Source: Leucocoprinus leucothites (lineage: Eukaryota > Basidiomycota > Agaricomycetes > Agaricales > Agaricaceae). From it: DNA of 64,000 nt. The notes under the pieces were generated by a model. That model saw only the letters and a list, made by a program, of their open reading frames with translations. It was not told where the DNA came from and did not search any database. Positions within the stretch are counted from its first letter, which is position 1. Each line of letters opens with the position of its first letter. The translations under genes were made by a program, and so were the position numbers. The stretch is from assembly GCA_013368445.1 (NCBI GenBank), contig JAACJO010000015.1, positions 868,001 through 932,000 of the forward strand. Direction: 5' to 3'. This document shows positions 32,214 through 43,427 of the stretch, in pieces.

Positions 32214-34587
32214 ATGGCCGACTCACTGTTCAAGAACATCCGCGTCTATTGCAAGTGCAATCCCACAGTATTAACTTTGTCAGGTCGCTTACAGGTTCTG
32301 AATAGGGATGGCGTTCGTGGTGTATTGGGGTATTGTTTTGTTCGGTTATGATACGTACGTTGAGTTGCCACGTCAGAATTAAGCAATAGGCACTGATTGT
32401 TCCCTATTATAGCGGTATTGGGTCAGTACCCTCACTTGCCAGCGCTGGGTCAGACGCTCAATAATCTGTGTTACACAGTGGCGGCGTTGTCCAAAGCCCG
32501 TACTTCGAGTCGCGTTTTGGTGCAGACACCAAGTCAAAGCAAGACGCTCTCGCATCCAATGTAGTGGCCGTCCTCCAGGCTGGAGCATTCTTCGGCTCCC
32601 TTGGAAGCGCACCGGTCTCCTGTAAGCGCCCTCTTGCTGCCAAAGTTTCCCTCTCTAACCTGTTGTAAAGCTAAGATTGGGCGAAGGTGGACGATGGAGC
32701 TTTTCACTCTCATTTTCATCATCGGAGCAGTAGGTTCATACTGGCTTTCTTGCGGTCCTATACCAACTCGTTTGCTCTAGATTCTCCAAACGGTCGCCGA
32801 GGGTCCTCCGCATGGCCTTGGACTTATCTATGCCGGTCGTGTTATTGCTGGTGCCGGTATTGGTGGAATCTCCTCCGTCGCACCCGCCTTTGTCTCCGAA
32901 TGTTCTCCTAAGGAAGTTAGAGGGCGTATTACTGGTCTTTTCCAAATTATGGTGCGTGCTGATAGTATGACAAATCGAAAAAAAAGCTCAGCTTATTCCT
33001 CAATTAGGTCGCCATTGGTGTCATGATCTCCTACTTCGTCAACTGCAAGTCTCTTCGTTCTGCGCCGCAATCTGACAATATCTAATCACCTTGATAGATG
33101 GCATCGGAGTCCACATCCAAAACAGTGTGATGATCTGGAGGGTTCCATTTGGGCTTCAGCTTGTGCCGGGTGGTATCATGGCCCTTGGCATCCTGACGAT
33201 CAAGGTGGGTTATCATTTTGTGCATCGAAACGAATCGCCCTGATCTAGCTTGCTAGGAATCTCCAAGATGGCTTGCTTCTGTCGGGAGGAACCAGGAAGC
33301 CATCACAAACTTGGCCTATCTCCGAAAGGAGTCTGAAAGTTCCCCAGCCGTCATTCACGAGATGGCTGAAATCGAGGCTGCCATCATGGAAGAGCGTCAA
33401 GCACGCCAGGATCTTGGTTGGAAGGAGGCCTTCTTTGGGAAGGGAAATTTCATTCGATTCTTCATCGCCTTCTTCATCTTCCTCCTTCAACAGTGGGCTG
33501 GCCAGAACTCAGTCAAGTACGTGTTTATTGGATCGCTTGAGATAGGTACCTGACGAGACTGTGGTAGCTATTATGCCCCGCAAATTTTCGAGGCCGTACG
33601 TACCTGACTTCTGCCAAACAACCTTCAATTCTGATTTTTGAGCACAGATCGGATATACAGGGAGGAGGTCTTCTCTACTCGCTAGTGGCATCTACGGTGA
33701 GTGCTTGGTGCAGTGTAGCGGCACTATTCAGTTGCTGATCGCTGAGCCTTCGGTATATAGGTGTCGTGAAAGTTGTTGCAACAGCTATTTTCATCTTTTG
33801 GGGTGTGGAGACTTTGGGTCGAAAGTTGTCTCTCTTTATTTCGGCCGTGGGCATGGGGACTCTGTTTTACATTATCGGTGCCATCCTCAAGACGCACCCA
33901 CCTCCACCCGTTGTCAACGGTCAGGCGCCTCCTTCACCTCCTCCAGCATCACAGGCAATGGCTGGCATGTTATACATCTACGTCGTCTTCTATTCTATGG
34001 GATGGGGTGAGTGTTGACGATCCTACCGTATATGCACGACGTGACTGATAACATTACCCCTGATCACAGGCCCTCTCCCTTGGGTCTACGTCGCCGACAT
34101 CTTCCCTACACGCACAAGACATTACGGTCTCGCAGTCGCAAGTGCTTCTCAATGGTTGTGGAGTAAGTTGAGTTGTATTATCAATGTGTTCCTACCTGAC
34201 CTGGTATTTTAGATTTTGTCGTGTCCAAGGTCACACCTCAAATGAAGACCAACTTGGGATGGAAACTATTCATCATGTTTGCTACGGTTAATATTGGTGC
34301 TATGGCACCATTCTCTCTGTAAGTCCTCGCTTTCGCTTTCGTGGTGCTTGGCCGATTGGACGTTGCGCAGTTTGATTCCGGAAACCAAGAACCGCAGTTT
34401 GGAGGAGATGGACGTTATCTTCGGATCCATTTCAGCTGAAGAGAGACAGGCCCACATGAATAAGCGCGAGAAAGGTAGGCAGTATGTTTTCTCAGTCGCG
34501 GTCATTGTCTGATTTCACCTAGAAATGGGCCATGCCGACAATAGCTCGCATTCCGCGCGTTCCGTGTCTGTGGAAAGGAAAGTTTAG
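32214..34587 (+). CDS. MFS sugar/quinate transporter
   Basis: This is a multi-exon gene (about ten introns) starting MADSLFKNIRVY and ending at tag 34585-34587. It shows sugar-porter signatures in order: F-G-Y-D-T-G-I-G-G-G-V-V, G-R-R-W near 32690, A-G-R-V-I-A-G-A-G-I-G-G, P-K-E-V-R-G-R, E-S-P-R-W-L, Q-Q-W-A-G-Q-N-S-V-N-Y-Y-A-P, and P-E-T-K-N-R-S-L-E-E-M-D-V-I-F-G. Twelve membrane helices are expected. The S-V-A-P-A-F-V-S-E-C-S-P-K-E and I-P-E-T-K motifs, plus P-P-P-P-V near helix 8, point to the quinate permease-like branch of fungal sugar porters. It should import a sugar or a quinate-like acid with protons at the plasma membrane. Exact substrate is not decidable. Confidence 0.88.
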
Positions 34588-35853
34588 TGCGGAGAGTTTT
34601 ACCCCTATCTCGTTTTCTGTACACTGTTATCCATGTCGCATGTGCTTTATATTTTATGCCTTGAATGCTATTACGGACCTGAGGCGGTTCATACCTTGGA
34701 GGTGATCAGGATTCAGAGGCTGGTCGTTGCCTTGCAATAGCCAAGATCATTTTCCACAGTTTCATCTGAGGTTGGGAGAATTGCTATTGCCGACATCACT
34801 AAAAATGTTGACAGTTCTCCACTTCGCGTTTCAGTATTAAGGCAACAAGATTTCGACGTGGCTGGAATTTTCATCCTGAGCGCAACGTCGGCTGCCTCGG
34901 ATGATCCGACGCAGCTTGGCAGAGGGGAATGCTCAGATCCTGATTATTGACATATTCTGTATCATCAACCGATCCCAACTGTCTCTACCCCAATATCAAG
35001 GTGTTACAGATCGCTATAGTTGACATCAATAACTTCGGAGCGAATAGCTATCAGCTCTCACTGCCCCCCTGAAAGCCGTCTTGGTAGCACCCCTGAATAC
35101 TCCGGCATCATGATTACTAAATACTAATCATTTCCATGACGTCATGCTTTGTGTCGCTCTAGCGACCACAAGAGCTCCTCCACAAGGTTGCACATTCAAG
35201 ACCATTCATTGCAATGTACTGCAACTTTATACCTTGCTCGGGCATGAGCCGGAAATCCTGTTTGTATGGCCACTCTCGACGACCGGACCTCAGCTTTACC
35301 CTTTATTGTGCTACACGTATGACAAAAGTCGCTGACACCAGCTCTCCGAAGTGTTTGGAAGCTTCCAAGTTGTTCGGCTCTGCGACATGATCTCAGGACA
35401 TAGCATGCGGAAATTTTCTGAATATAGTACGCAGAGTTTGTATCACCCCTTGGTTGGCGACAACATCACCATCGGGTTGTTCTGTTCTTAGCGCTGTCGT
35501 CTTGACCTTGGTGATGATCATATGGACCAAGTATTCCAGTTTCCAAAAAGGGAGAAAAGACTTTTCCGTCCATAGGACGTGCTTCGGGTGGGTAAATCCA
35601 CAAAGGAATCCGATATATAAGGCGGTCATTCCACAGTTCTTGCTCGTTTCTTCAGCAGTTCCCTTCCCCTTCTTTCCATCTCTTTTTCTTCTTCAACACC
35701 TTTTCAAGTAACTCTCGTTTCGAGCCGGGTGCTCCGTAGTCTTCCTTTTCTATCCTTCATTGTCCAATTGTTGACTCGGTTCCAAGAAATCGGATCCATT
35801 CATTCTTCACGTTGTCGTCTACCTCTTTTTCAATTTCAAAGCACTTTTTCAAA
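34588..35853. promoter_or_regulatory. Intergenic with promoter of secreted protein gene
   Basis: There are 1.27 kb without a gene. A TATA box (atatataagg, 35613-35622) lies about 240 bp before the ATG at 35854, and a long pyrimidine-rich leader (35640-35850) is typical of highly expressed fungal genes. Confidence 0.5.
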
Positions 35854-37161
35854 ATGTTCAAACTCACCGCTATCTTTGTCCTCTCCGCCCTTGCGTGTCT
35901 CACCGCTGCTGCACCTCTGGAGAAACGTATTGCGCAGAACACCATCGATTCCAAGACTGCTTGGGAGGCCGCTTGTGTAGGTTTTATTTCTCCAGTGTTC
36001 CCGCCTTTGATCAGCTACTGACATTTCTTTTGTAGAACAAGGCCGGAGGAGGAGCTCAATGTAACACAATTGCAGTCACTGCCGCATCTAAACTCCTCGC
36101 TGCCGCTGGTCCTTGTGAGCAGCAAGATTCTGGCGATGCGATGATCGATCTCGCCAAGACTCTGAACAACGACCCAGAGATGATCAGGCTCGCTCAGCTC
36201 TTTGTTCAACAGCCTCGCAATGCTGTACGTCCATGTTTCGTTAACCCTGTTCGGTCACTTACGCATAATATTTTCTTGGCATACAGCCCGACAGCCTTCA
36301 GGTCCCCTACTGCCAGGTCGCACCAAAGAACGCTGAACTCAACGGACTCTTCCACTGCCAATTCGCGGGATCGAAGTTCCCTAACTTTAGCGGCGACCAA
36401 ACCGGAAACATTCCTCTCGGTTTGAACGCACCCGTCAACCCTCCTGGTGCTTGCCCCGCGAAGCCTGACGGTCCAGTACCCGATGGTGTGCAGCTGAACA
36501 CTCTTGTTCAGGATCCTGGTGCTTCTGGTGCTGTTGGTACTGGAAATGCTGGTGCTGGTGCCGGTGCTGGCTCAGGAACGGGTGCGGCAGCTGGTAACAC
36601 CGGTGCTACTGGCGCTGCAAACGGTGGTGCTACTGGTTCTGCAAACGGCGGTGCTACCGGATCCGCCAACGGTGGTGCTACTGGTGGTGCTGCAAAAGGT
36701 GGTGCTACTGGTGCTGCAAATGGCGGTGCTACTGGTTCCGCCAACACTGGCGCTACTGGTGCTGCAAACAATGGCGCCAACGGAGGCGCTGCTGGCAATG
36801 CTAAGCCCACAGCCACCTCTGGTGCGGCGGGAGGTAACTTCAAGAAGCGTAAGTATTTCCAACCTCGTATTCACTTCCATCCCTCCCTCTAAACACCTTT
36901 CTTACAGAGAATGGCGTCGACGCACAAGCACAGAACCAGAAATTCGCCAGCCTCACCGCCAACTCTCCCTGTACCGACGGCGATAACGCTTGTGTCGGAG
37001 ATTCATTCGCACAATGCGTGGGTGGCAAGTTTGCTTTGACACCTTGTGCTGGTGGCACGATTTGTGCTGCGCTGCCTTTGGTCAACTCTCCAGGAACTTC
37101 GGTTACCTGTACTACCGCTGCGGATCGTGATGCCAGGATTGCCACTGCTCTCAGCTCTTAG
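35854..37161 (+). CDS. Secreted protein with CBM19-like C-terminus
   Basis: Four exons. The signal peptide MFKLTAIFVLSALACLTAAA is followed by a Kex2-type site (L-E-K-R). A conserved N-terminal domain with Cys residues follows (WEAACNKAGGGAQCNTIAVT, then Y-C-Q-V-A, F-H-C-Q-F-A-G). A linker of about 90 residues of G-A-T-G-x-A-N-G-G type tandem repeats (36590-36800) comes next. The C-terminal 60 residues have the spacing C-x-x-G-x-x-x-C-V-G...F-A-Q-C-V-G-G-K-F...C-A-G-G-T-I-C-A-A-L-P and end in T-C-T-T-A-A-D-R. This matches CBM19-like chitin-binding domains of basidiomycete secreted proteins. It is probably a cell-wall or extracellular protein; there is no catalytic domain. The final exon starts after the intron ending at about 36907. 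Confidence 0.8.
36590..36800 (+). repeat. Coding tandem repeat, G-A-T-G-x-A-N-G-G linker
   Basis: About nine imperfect 24-bp-class units of ggtgctactggt plus gcaaacggt encode the linker of the secreted protein. Confidence 0.75.
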
Positions 37162-38129
37162 ATAGGGCTACTGATTTTGAAAAAGATTCACTCTCCTTCA
37201 TACCTACAACGTGATGCATTGATATGATTATACATTGGATAGGATAGGTAATTTCTACTACATATTGTTTTTAAAGGATTGGATATCGTGTATCGTTATT
37301 ACTCGTTGCACTGTACTGCTGCTCCATTTTGTATTCCTTCCTTTTTACACTACGAGAGTTTTTGGTGTTGTTGATAGATAGCAATGGATTGAAGTTGTTC
37401 CTTCTATCTACGATGATCATGGCGCCTGATTGATGCTACGTCTAATGATAATGTTCATGGGAATGAAAAATAACAGACATGTCATAAAGAGATACTAGCT
37501 AAATTATCTCAGTTGAGATCCATAATGTAGCGCAGCACGGTTGCAATTGCCGAGTTCCTTTTGATACCAGGTGATGACTCTCCACCGGTGGGATCATATG
37601 GAGAGATGGTTATATTATTATAAGCTCGACCGACGGAAAGTGTTTTATGTTTTCGGTGCAGGTGAGACACTGATCAAAAGCGCTAAGATCCGGGCTCCAG
37701 GTACTTAGTTAGAGCGTCATCAACATCAAGGCAACCTTTCCGCGCCATGTGTTAGAAGATGATTTGGATGTTCTAGTCGAGATGCATCATTTAAAGCTCA
37801 TTACGGACACATCACGGATGTACGAAACTCATTAATCAGCTCTCCATTGATCAAGTAAAACATCGAGCAAAGTAACTTCACCGAGAGTGATAGAAGGAAG
37901 ATTTGCTATATTCTCCGACCCTCATCAATTTCCCCGACTTTTCGATAGCTTTATCGCATTGAGGTAGTACCAATCATCAGTTGCAAGAACAACGATTTCT
38001 TCTTTCCATCCCATGTTCCACGAGGAAAGGGTTGGCAGCAATCACAACTTCATAGCCCGTCGGCCTGGCGGTGTAGTAGTAAACTCTTTGAGGGTAAAGG
38101 GCGACTCGTGACTCGTCAGATACGTCGTT
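37162..38129. other. Intergenic, no gene seen
   Basis: No recognisable coding signal between the CBM19-like gene and the duplicated segment. Confidence 0.5.
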
Positions 38130-38780
38130 TTGGCGTGCAGAACTGTGGCATGTATGTATATTCGTTTCGCTAGTGGAGGAGAAGGCCATTTCGACGTTCA
38201 AGGGAATGACGTTAATTTCTTGCCACACAACATGTGTTGCGTCACTTTGATAATCAAACTGACACCTTCAAGGAGCGTTCTGCGTATCTCTTTTGAACCT
38301 CGTTTCAGTTCTATAAAGCCGATTCGTTCTAGGTATTATAATCTACGAAGCTGCAAGGTTCTTTGTTATGAAATCCTTTGACACAAATTTCAAGATGGTT
38401 TCGGACAAAGTAAGTTCATAACTTGTATAAAAGACGTGCTGTACAAGTTGGAGCTCAGAAAATTCGACGCTTTTATTTTCTCGACACACAAATCAGTCTT
38501 CGCCTTCGTATACAACGTGGAGTTGTTCACTCACAGTCGTCTAGATTCTGTTATACATATCTCGATCCACGTATAATCAGCACCAAAGTCTGAAGTAAGT
38601 CGGTCTACTCACTCAATGAAAAAGATATCGCTCATTACATCAATCAGGATATGAAATTCACCAACGCTATCATTGCGACCGTTTTCACTCTGGCCCTGGG
38701 TGCCAGTGCTTAAACCAATCGACGTGGATGTGATGGCTTGAAAGGTTTCTGTGTAGGTTATCAGTGCCCTGGGAATTCCG
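38130..38780 (+). repeat. Left copy of secreted-protein-gene duplication
   Basis: It aligns by eye in direct orientation with 42480-43100: matching blocks include the cacacaacatgtgttgcg region, atgaaatcctttgacac, atggtttcggacaa, gtataaaag, the leader and the start of the coding sequence. The two copies are about 4.3 kb apart and enclose the terpene synthase gene. Confidence 0.8.
38426..38434 (+). promoter_or_regulatory. TATA box of the dead secreted-protein copy
   Basis: The motif tataaaaga is equivalent to the box at 42741 in the intact copy. Confidence 0.55.
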
Positions 38781-38800
38781 CCATTCTTCCGAGTCGCCCC
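38652..38800 (+). pseudogene. Secreted Cys-rich protein gene, stopped at signal junction
   Basis: It starts MKFTNAIIATVFTLALGASA and then hits taa at 38711, where the intact copy at 42975 has caa (Gln), the first residue after the predicted signal peptide. After the stop the frame still reads G-C-D-G-L-K-G-F-C-V-G-Y-Q-C-P before diverging, so cysteines 1-3 are recognisable and the rest is lost. Confidence 0.82.
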
Positions 38801-39021
38801 TTGGACGAGATTCTGTACTCTTACTTTCGACATTTTTCAGTCATTTTTTGAAGAGTCTGTACTTAAATCTGGGCAACTGGTGTTGTATGGCGTCCAGGTA
38901 GAGTGCTCCGTCGACTCTCAGGCAGGAACAGGACATGGTCTTGCGGTCATGTCCCTCCTAAGAAGAATGAACAGCGAACCAGAAGTACAAATTATGGCTT
39001 CACAGAACAATACATCGCGCA

Positions 39022-40132
39022 TTAGACAAAAGAATTGTATCTACCACAGTAGACGGACCAGATCCAGTTGGCCGCTAGGAGACGCTCGTAACCCTCCACG
39101 AGCCTGTTGGTCATACCTAGCTCCTCCCCAATATATCGTTCTCTTAACTTGTTCGATGTTTGCAAGAATTTCTCCTCCATATGAGATATATATACTTTTA
39201 GATAGTCCATTGCTCCTTGAGCATCGGTGCGTTGCTCCTTCATGATAACGGGGATTGAGTTGTAGAGGAAAGTCGCATCCTCAGAGTCCTTGTATTGAGT
39301 ATGCAATGCCTCAACACGGTAGGAGTATAGGTCATTTACAAAACAAGCATGGAGTCCAGCCAATCTTCCTAACTCTCGAACATCTGGATCCGTTGACATG
39401 TGTGGTGGTAAATAAATACCATATGACCAAGCGACCAAGGCAAATGCAGGCCTAGGAGTTCAATCGGTCGTGTCAGCTACGTCTCGTCGCTGCCTCTAGT
39501 CAGAATGTCGGACTTACCATGCTGCGGCTTCGAGTAAACGATATTGTTGATAAGTCTCGAAGCTGTCCATAGAATCTTTTCTTTTCTTGTAATTGCCCAT
39601 AGCGGCGCAATACTCCTGTATGGCAGATAGAACATTGCGTGCCAGTATGCGATCAGCCTCGTCTCCGATAGACATCAGCATCAAAGTAATGTCCTTAAGG
39701 ACAACCTCGAGTCGATTGGTAGGATCTGGCTCCTGGATGTCATTCAAAATCCCGAGTACACGAGTTATACAAGCCTTGGCCTGATTCGAAATGGTGCCTT
39801 GTCAACATCCCAAATAGCACACTTTTGGGTAAAAAGCACACCTTTTCCCCATCTAATTTCTCGATGACATCGTCGAAAAAAAAAAAGTACTCATACCAGA
39901 TGCAGGTAATCTGGAGACGGCTGTCTAAAGCCCCGGAGAACACCATTATGAACCATTCTTCAAGATCTTGGGCGAGATATCGCTTTTGGCGCTCGATAGA
40001 GTCCGAAAAGAGATTTGCAATGTAATAGGACGTGATGTTTGCCTTGATCTCCTCTGCCTTGTCAGGAAGGTGAGGGATAAAACGGCAGTCATACGAGCAA
40101 TCAAGTTCAACTAGAGAGTTGCTTTGAGCCAT
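39022..40132 (-). CDS. Sesquiterpene-type (class I) terpene synthase
   Basis: Three exons (39842-40132, 39518-39780, 39022-39451) join in phase to 327 residues, the usual size for basidiomycete sesquiterpene synthases. The aspartate-rich motif appears as F-F-F-F-D-D-V-I-E-K near residue 90. The NSE motif is N-D-L-Y-S-Y-R-V-E, and the end carries the R-Y pair (C-G-R-Y-N-S-F). These residues bind the Mg-diphosphate of farnesyl (or geranyl) diphosphate in the cytosol. Product identity cannot be predicted. No P450, prenyltransferase or other tailoring gene is visible within the window, so it looks like a solitary synthase. It lies between two direct copies of a secreted-protein gene. Confidence 0.87.
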
Positions 40133-41084
40133 TGCGCTGGAGAGGATAATTTCAGGGACCTAACTTCAAAGCACGTTTTCTTTATGCATCGAGTTCAGAT
40201 TGATAGTTGTTGCTCACACCCTTAACCCCGACTCGGAAAATGAATGTTCATGCGTTCAAGGTGTCAAACAAACTCGCAATTCTCTGATATTAAGTCTTCG
40301 TTCATGCTGTCGAGTGTAGCCAACCCCAGAGAGATTAGGGCCATTTCTTGGGCTGGCTTTTGGGGCGCTTTTCTGTAGACAGGGTCCAATGCTTCACTCA
40401 TGACAAATGGCACACCTGCATACTTCCCGTATTGTATGGGTATCGAGGAGTTCTACGATATATGGCGTGGTTTTAGCAAAGTTCAAGTCGCTCCATTTGC
40501 GAGAGGAGCATTACAATTCTGGCGTAACGGGATGCGGTTGAAAATATGGGCAAGTATAGGGTCCGATTGACACAGTCGTCATGGAAGTAAGTGATAGTAC
40601 AAAGATAAGAACTCCAACATTGTACCCACGTATCACTGCCCAACAAATTGAAGTGACATGGAGAATTGTGTCCTTGATATGGTGCGGGTCACTTAGACGT
40701 CGCTACTTATGTGCAGTGGCCAATTCGTTGGCTGACCAAGTCCAAAAAAATATTAATTCCTAAAAAAATTGCAAAATATCAATGAGGCTGTCATTCGAAC
40801 TCCTGACCAAGACACAAACCCGAGAATGATCCTGGGTGGAAGGAACAAGAGCACTAGGGTGACAAAAGGTTAATATATTATAAAATTATGTTATTTTCCC
40901 GTGATGACTAATATACCAAAAACAGTAAATAAATACCATATATAGTCAGGCGCTTGTGATGCGGCCATTTCAGGCCGAGCCGAAAGAATAACTCCGTCAT
41001 TTTTGACCCGATTATTTATCCCTCTGGACAATCAATTCAGCTTGTCAAAAGAAGCACTTTAACCAGAGGAATAAAAAATCAGAC
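40133..41084. other. Intergenic, no gene seen
   Basis: It contains the promoter of the terpene synthase (minus strand) and low-complexity A-rich bases near 40745. No gene is supported. Confidence 0.45.
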
Positions 41085-41964
41085 TACAGTCGAAGCTCTT
41101 ATAACTGATAGCTGTCAAAACCGATAATCTGTCGTATCTGATAGTTGGAGGCCTTGACCAATTTGGTTTGCGGGGATTTGGACCCCATAACCGATATTCT
41201 TCAATATCTGATAACTGATAGGTGTTTCATGGTACCATAACCGATAGCGCCTGCGGGGCGCCCATACCCTACCTAGTTTCTATGCACCGGGGTCACCCTT
41301 TAATTACAGTTTTTGTATTAACTAGTGCTGGCAATGAAAAAAAAAATCTGAGTGTCCATTAGTCTACCTCACATTTTCACTGTACAGTCGGCCCTTACAT
41401 TAATGGCGGCCATTTCTATTGAAGTCCTGGAGAAACAAGTTCAACTGTGAAGGGAAGCCCTCGAGACCACCTTGGCCAAAATGCAGCCAATTTCAGTGAC
41501 TGAATGTCTGTAGATGCACTCTTGAACCCAGAAGATGAAGATTTTATTGCTGAACAGGTCAGAGTTAGCTGCCGCTGGAGGGGAGCCTCCTGGTGCGGAT
41601 GTCAGACGGTGTGAGTCAGAGGATGTTCCAACCCCTCATGATTATCTTCATGCTCAGACAGCTATTCAACAATACCTGGCTCACTCCGAGCACTCAAAGC
41701 TCAGCCAGCAGCTTGATAATGCTTTAAGGGCCTATACTCATGAAGTCCGCCTCACTCAGACTATATTTCTCTCAAGGTCACTTCTCTTGCTAACTATTTC
41801 TCTTCGAAGACTTGACTTCGCTGCCTTTGGCGCCCATATATTGTTTCAAAAATAAAATAAAATAAAATATCTATTTTCCTGCATTTTTCAAACCTGATAA
41901 GCTGTCATAACTGATAATGCCAGGGGGTGACGGAAGCCTATCGGTTAAGAGAGATTCGACTGTA
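41085..41964. mobile_element. Pogo-type non-autonomous DNA element
   Basis: The terminal inverted repeats tacagtcgaagctcttataa (41085) and the complement of ttaagagagattcgactgta (ending 41964) are flanked by TA. Subterminal copies of the ataactgata/ataaccgata type occur at both ends. Length is 880 bp. The only internal open frame (41535-41855) has no DDE motif, so the element cannot move by itself. The terminal sequence family differs from the element at 13915. Confidence 0.72.
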
Positions 41965-42479
41965 AATCCTGCACCGCTTTTTCAGTTGCACAAAAGTAGC
42001 GGTGTTTAGGTGACCCGCACCATCGCAGAACCGAGTTCTCAATTAATTATCCCACATCCACTAGAACTGCGAAGAATTTATCGCCAGATGGGTCCTAGAC
42101 CCTGAAAGCGGTGGGTAATTATTCTCTAAACGGATTTAGAAACAAACCATTCCAATGTCCCTCCACCTTCTACTAGTAAAACGGTGGGTAAGTCAGGTGT
42201 CGCCTATACCAGCACTTTATATAATCAGCTTAGTAAGCCTCCAAATTCGTGAATTTGAAAATCTCAAGTGTCAGTCGTTCGGAAATGAGGTTTTGTGAAG
42301 GCAGTCATCAGGTATTTGACTTGAAATACTCCCAGGCCGCACTCGATGCTTCTGGAGCCCTTTCAGAAGTGATTGACACAGAAAACTATGACTCATAGTT
42401 TCTTTGTTTGAACTTTGTTGATATTTGGTATGCCCGTGGCACTGCCACTCCAGTGCCTCATATGTAAAAGTGAACATGA
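41965..42479. other. Intergenic, no gene seen
   Basis: Sequence between the pogo-type element and the right secreted-protein copy; no gene seen. Confidence 0.45.
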
Positions 42480-43100
42480 ATCGTGTCACCGGTGGAGGGG
42501 ACCATTTCGACATTTGAATTCAATAACGTTGATTTCTCCCCACACAACACGTGTTGCGCTACTTTGATAAGAAAACAACCTTCTAGGTGCATTCTGCATG
42601 TCCTCTTTGCCCTCGTTTAATGGTCTAGAAGTCGATTTGATCCAGGTGTGATAATTTGCAGAAGCCACGAGGTTCTTTTATTATGAAATCCTTTGACATA
42701 AATTTCGAGATGGTTTCGGACAAGCCGAGTTCATGGTTTGTATAAAAGGCGTGCTGTAGGAGTAGGAGCTCAGAAAATTCGACGATTTTCTTTTCTCTAC
42801 ACACAGGTCAGTCTTTTACTTTGTATATAACGTGGAGTTGTTCGCTCATCAACATCTAGACTGCTATCTACAGGTTGAGTCACCTATAATTAGCGCCAAC
42901 TCTTTATATCCGAAGTAAGCGAGTTATCTATCCGTTCAAAAATAACCGTGTCACTTACTTCCATGATCCAGAATATGAAATTCACCAACACCGTCGTTGC
43001 CGCCCTTTTCACTCTGGTCATCGGTGCTAGTGCTCAAACAAACCGATGTGAAGGCGAAGGCTTGGAAGGTTTCTGTGTGGGCCATCAGTGCCCCAAAGGT
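42480..43100 (+). repeat. Right copy of secreted-protein-gene duplication
   Basis: Direct copy of 38130-38780, including promoter, leader and coding start. This copy is intact. Confidence 0.8.
42741..42749 (+). promoter_or_regulatory. TATA box of the secreted Cys-rich protein gene
   Basis: tataaaagg lies about 230 bp before the ATG at 42975 and is conserved in the dead copy at 38426. Confidence 0.6.
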
Positions 43101-43238
43101 TGGCATGTGCCTGCGCAGGTGACCAAGAAATGTGAGACGCCGAATACTATTTGTTGTGTCCTCCCGCCACTCCCAGGACAAGGTGGCAATGGCAATGGCG
43201 GTGGTAATGGTGGTGGTCACCACGGTGGATATTATTAG
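42975..43238 (+). CDS. Small secreted Cys-rich protein with Gly/His tail
   Basis: Start 42975 (MKFTNTVVAALFTLVIGASA) is preferred over the in-frame ATG at 42963, because the duplicated copy conserves only this Met. The protein has 87 residues. A signal peptide of about 20 residues is followed by a core with six Cys spaced C-x8-C-x4-C-x13-C-x6-C-C (from R-C-E-G-E-G to I-C-C-V-L). The tail reads GNGNGGGNGGGHHGGYY. The spacing falls within that of beta-defensin-like folds, but no homology can be claimed. It is probably extracellular with three disulfides: an antimicrobial or effector-type peptide is possible, or a structural wall protein. A TATA box and a long leader suggest strong expression. 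Confidence 0.75.
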   Translation: MKFTNTVVAALFTLVIGASAQTNRCEGEGLEGFCVGHQCPKGWHVPAQVTKKCETPNTICCVLPPLPGQGGNGNGGGNGGGHHGGYY

Positions 43239-43427
43239 TTGTGTTGGTGTGGGTGTAGGAGTAGTCGTGGTTCGCTCTGTAATGCAGAAGTATACAAATG
43301 TTTTATTTCTTCTTGGACTAATGGTGCTTGCTTGGGCAGCAAAAGTGGGCGGGAATGTGAAATCCGAGTTGTGCAATATTCGATTGTAGTGTTGACATCA
43401 CAATAGTCGTATTATACATCGCCTTAA

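Noticed and set aside
36508..36880. Long antisense frames over the Gly/Ala repeat of the secreted protein gene
   Set aside because: They are mirror images of repeat codons; the sense strand has signal peptide, introns and a conserved domain.
40785..40810. ttcgaactcctgacc, B-box-like on the minus strand
   Set aside because: No matching A box or cloverleaf; could be a SINE scrap but there is not enough to call it.
39022..43238. Terpene biosynthetic gene cluster
   Set aside because: No P450, oxidoreductase or prenyl synthase gene lies near the terpene synthase; flanking genes are a secreted peptide and a TatD-like hydrolase.
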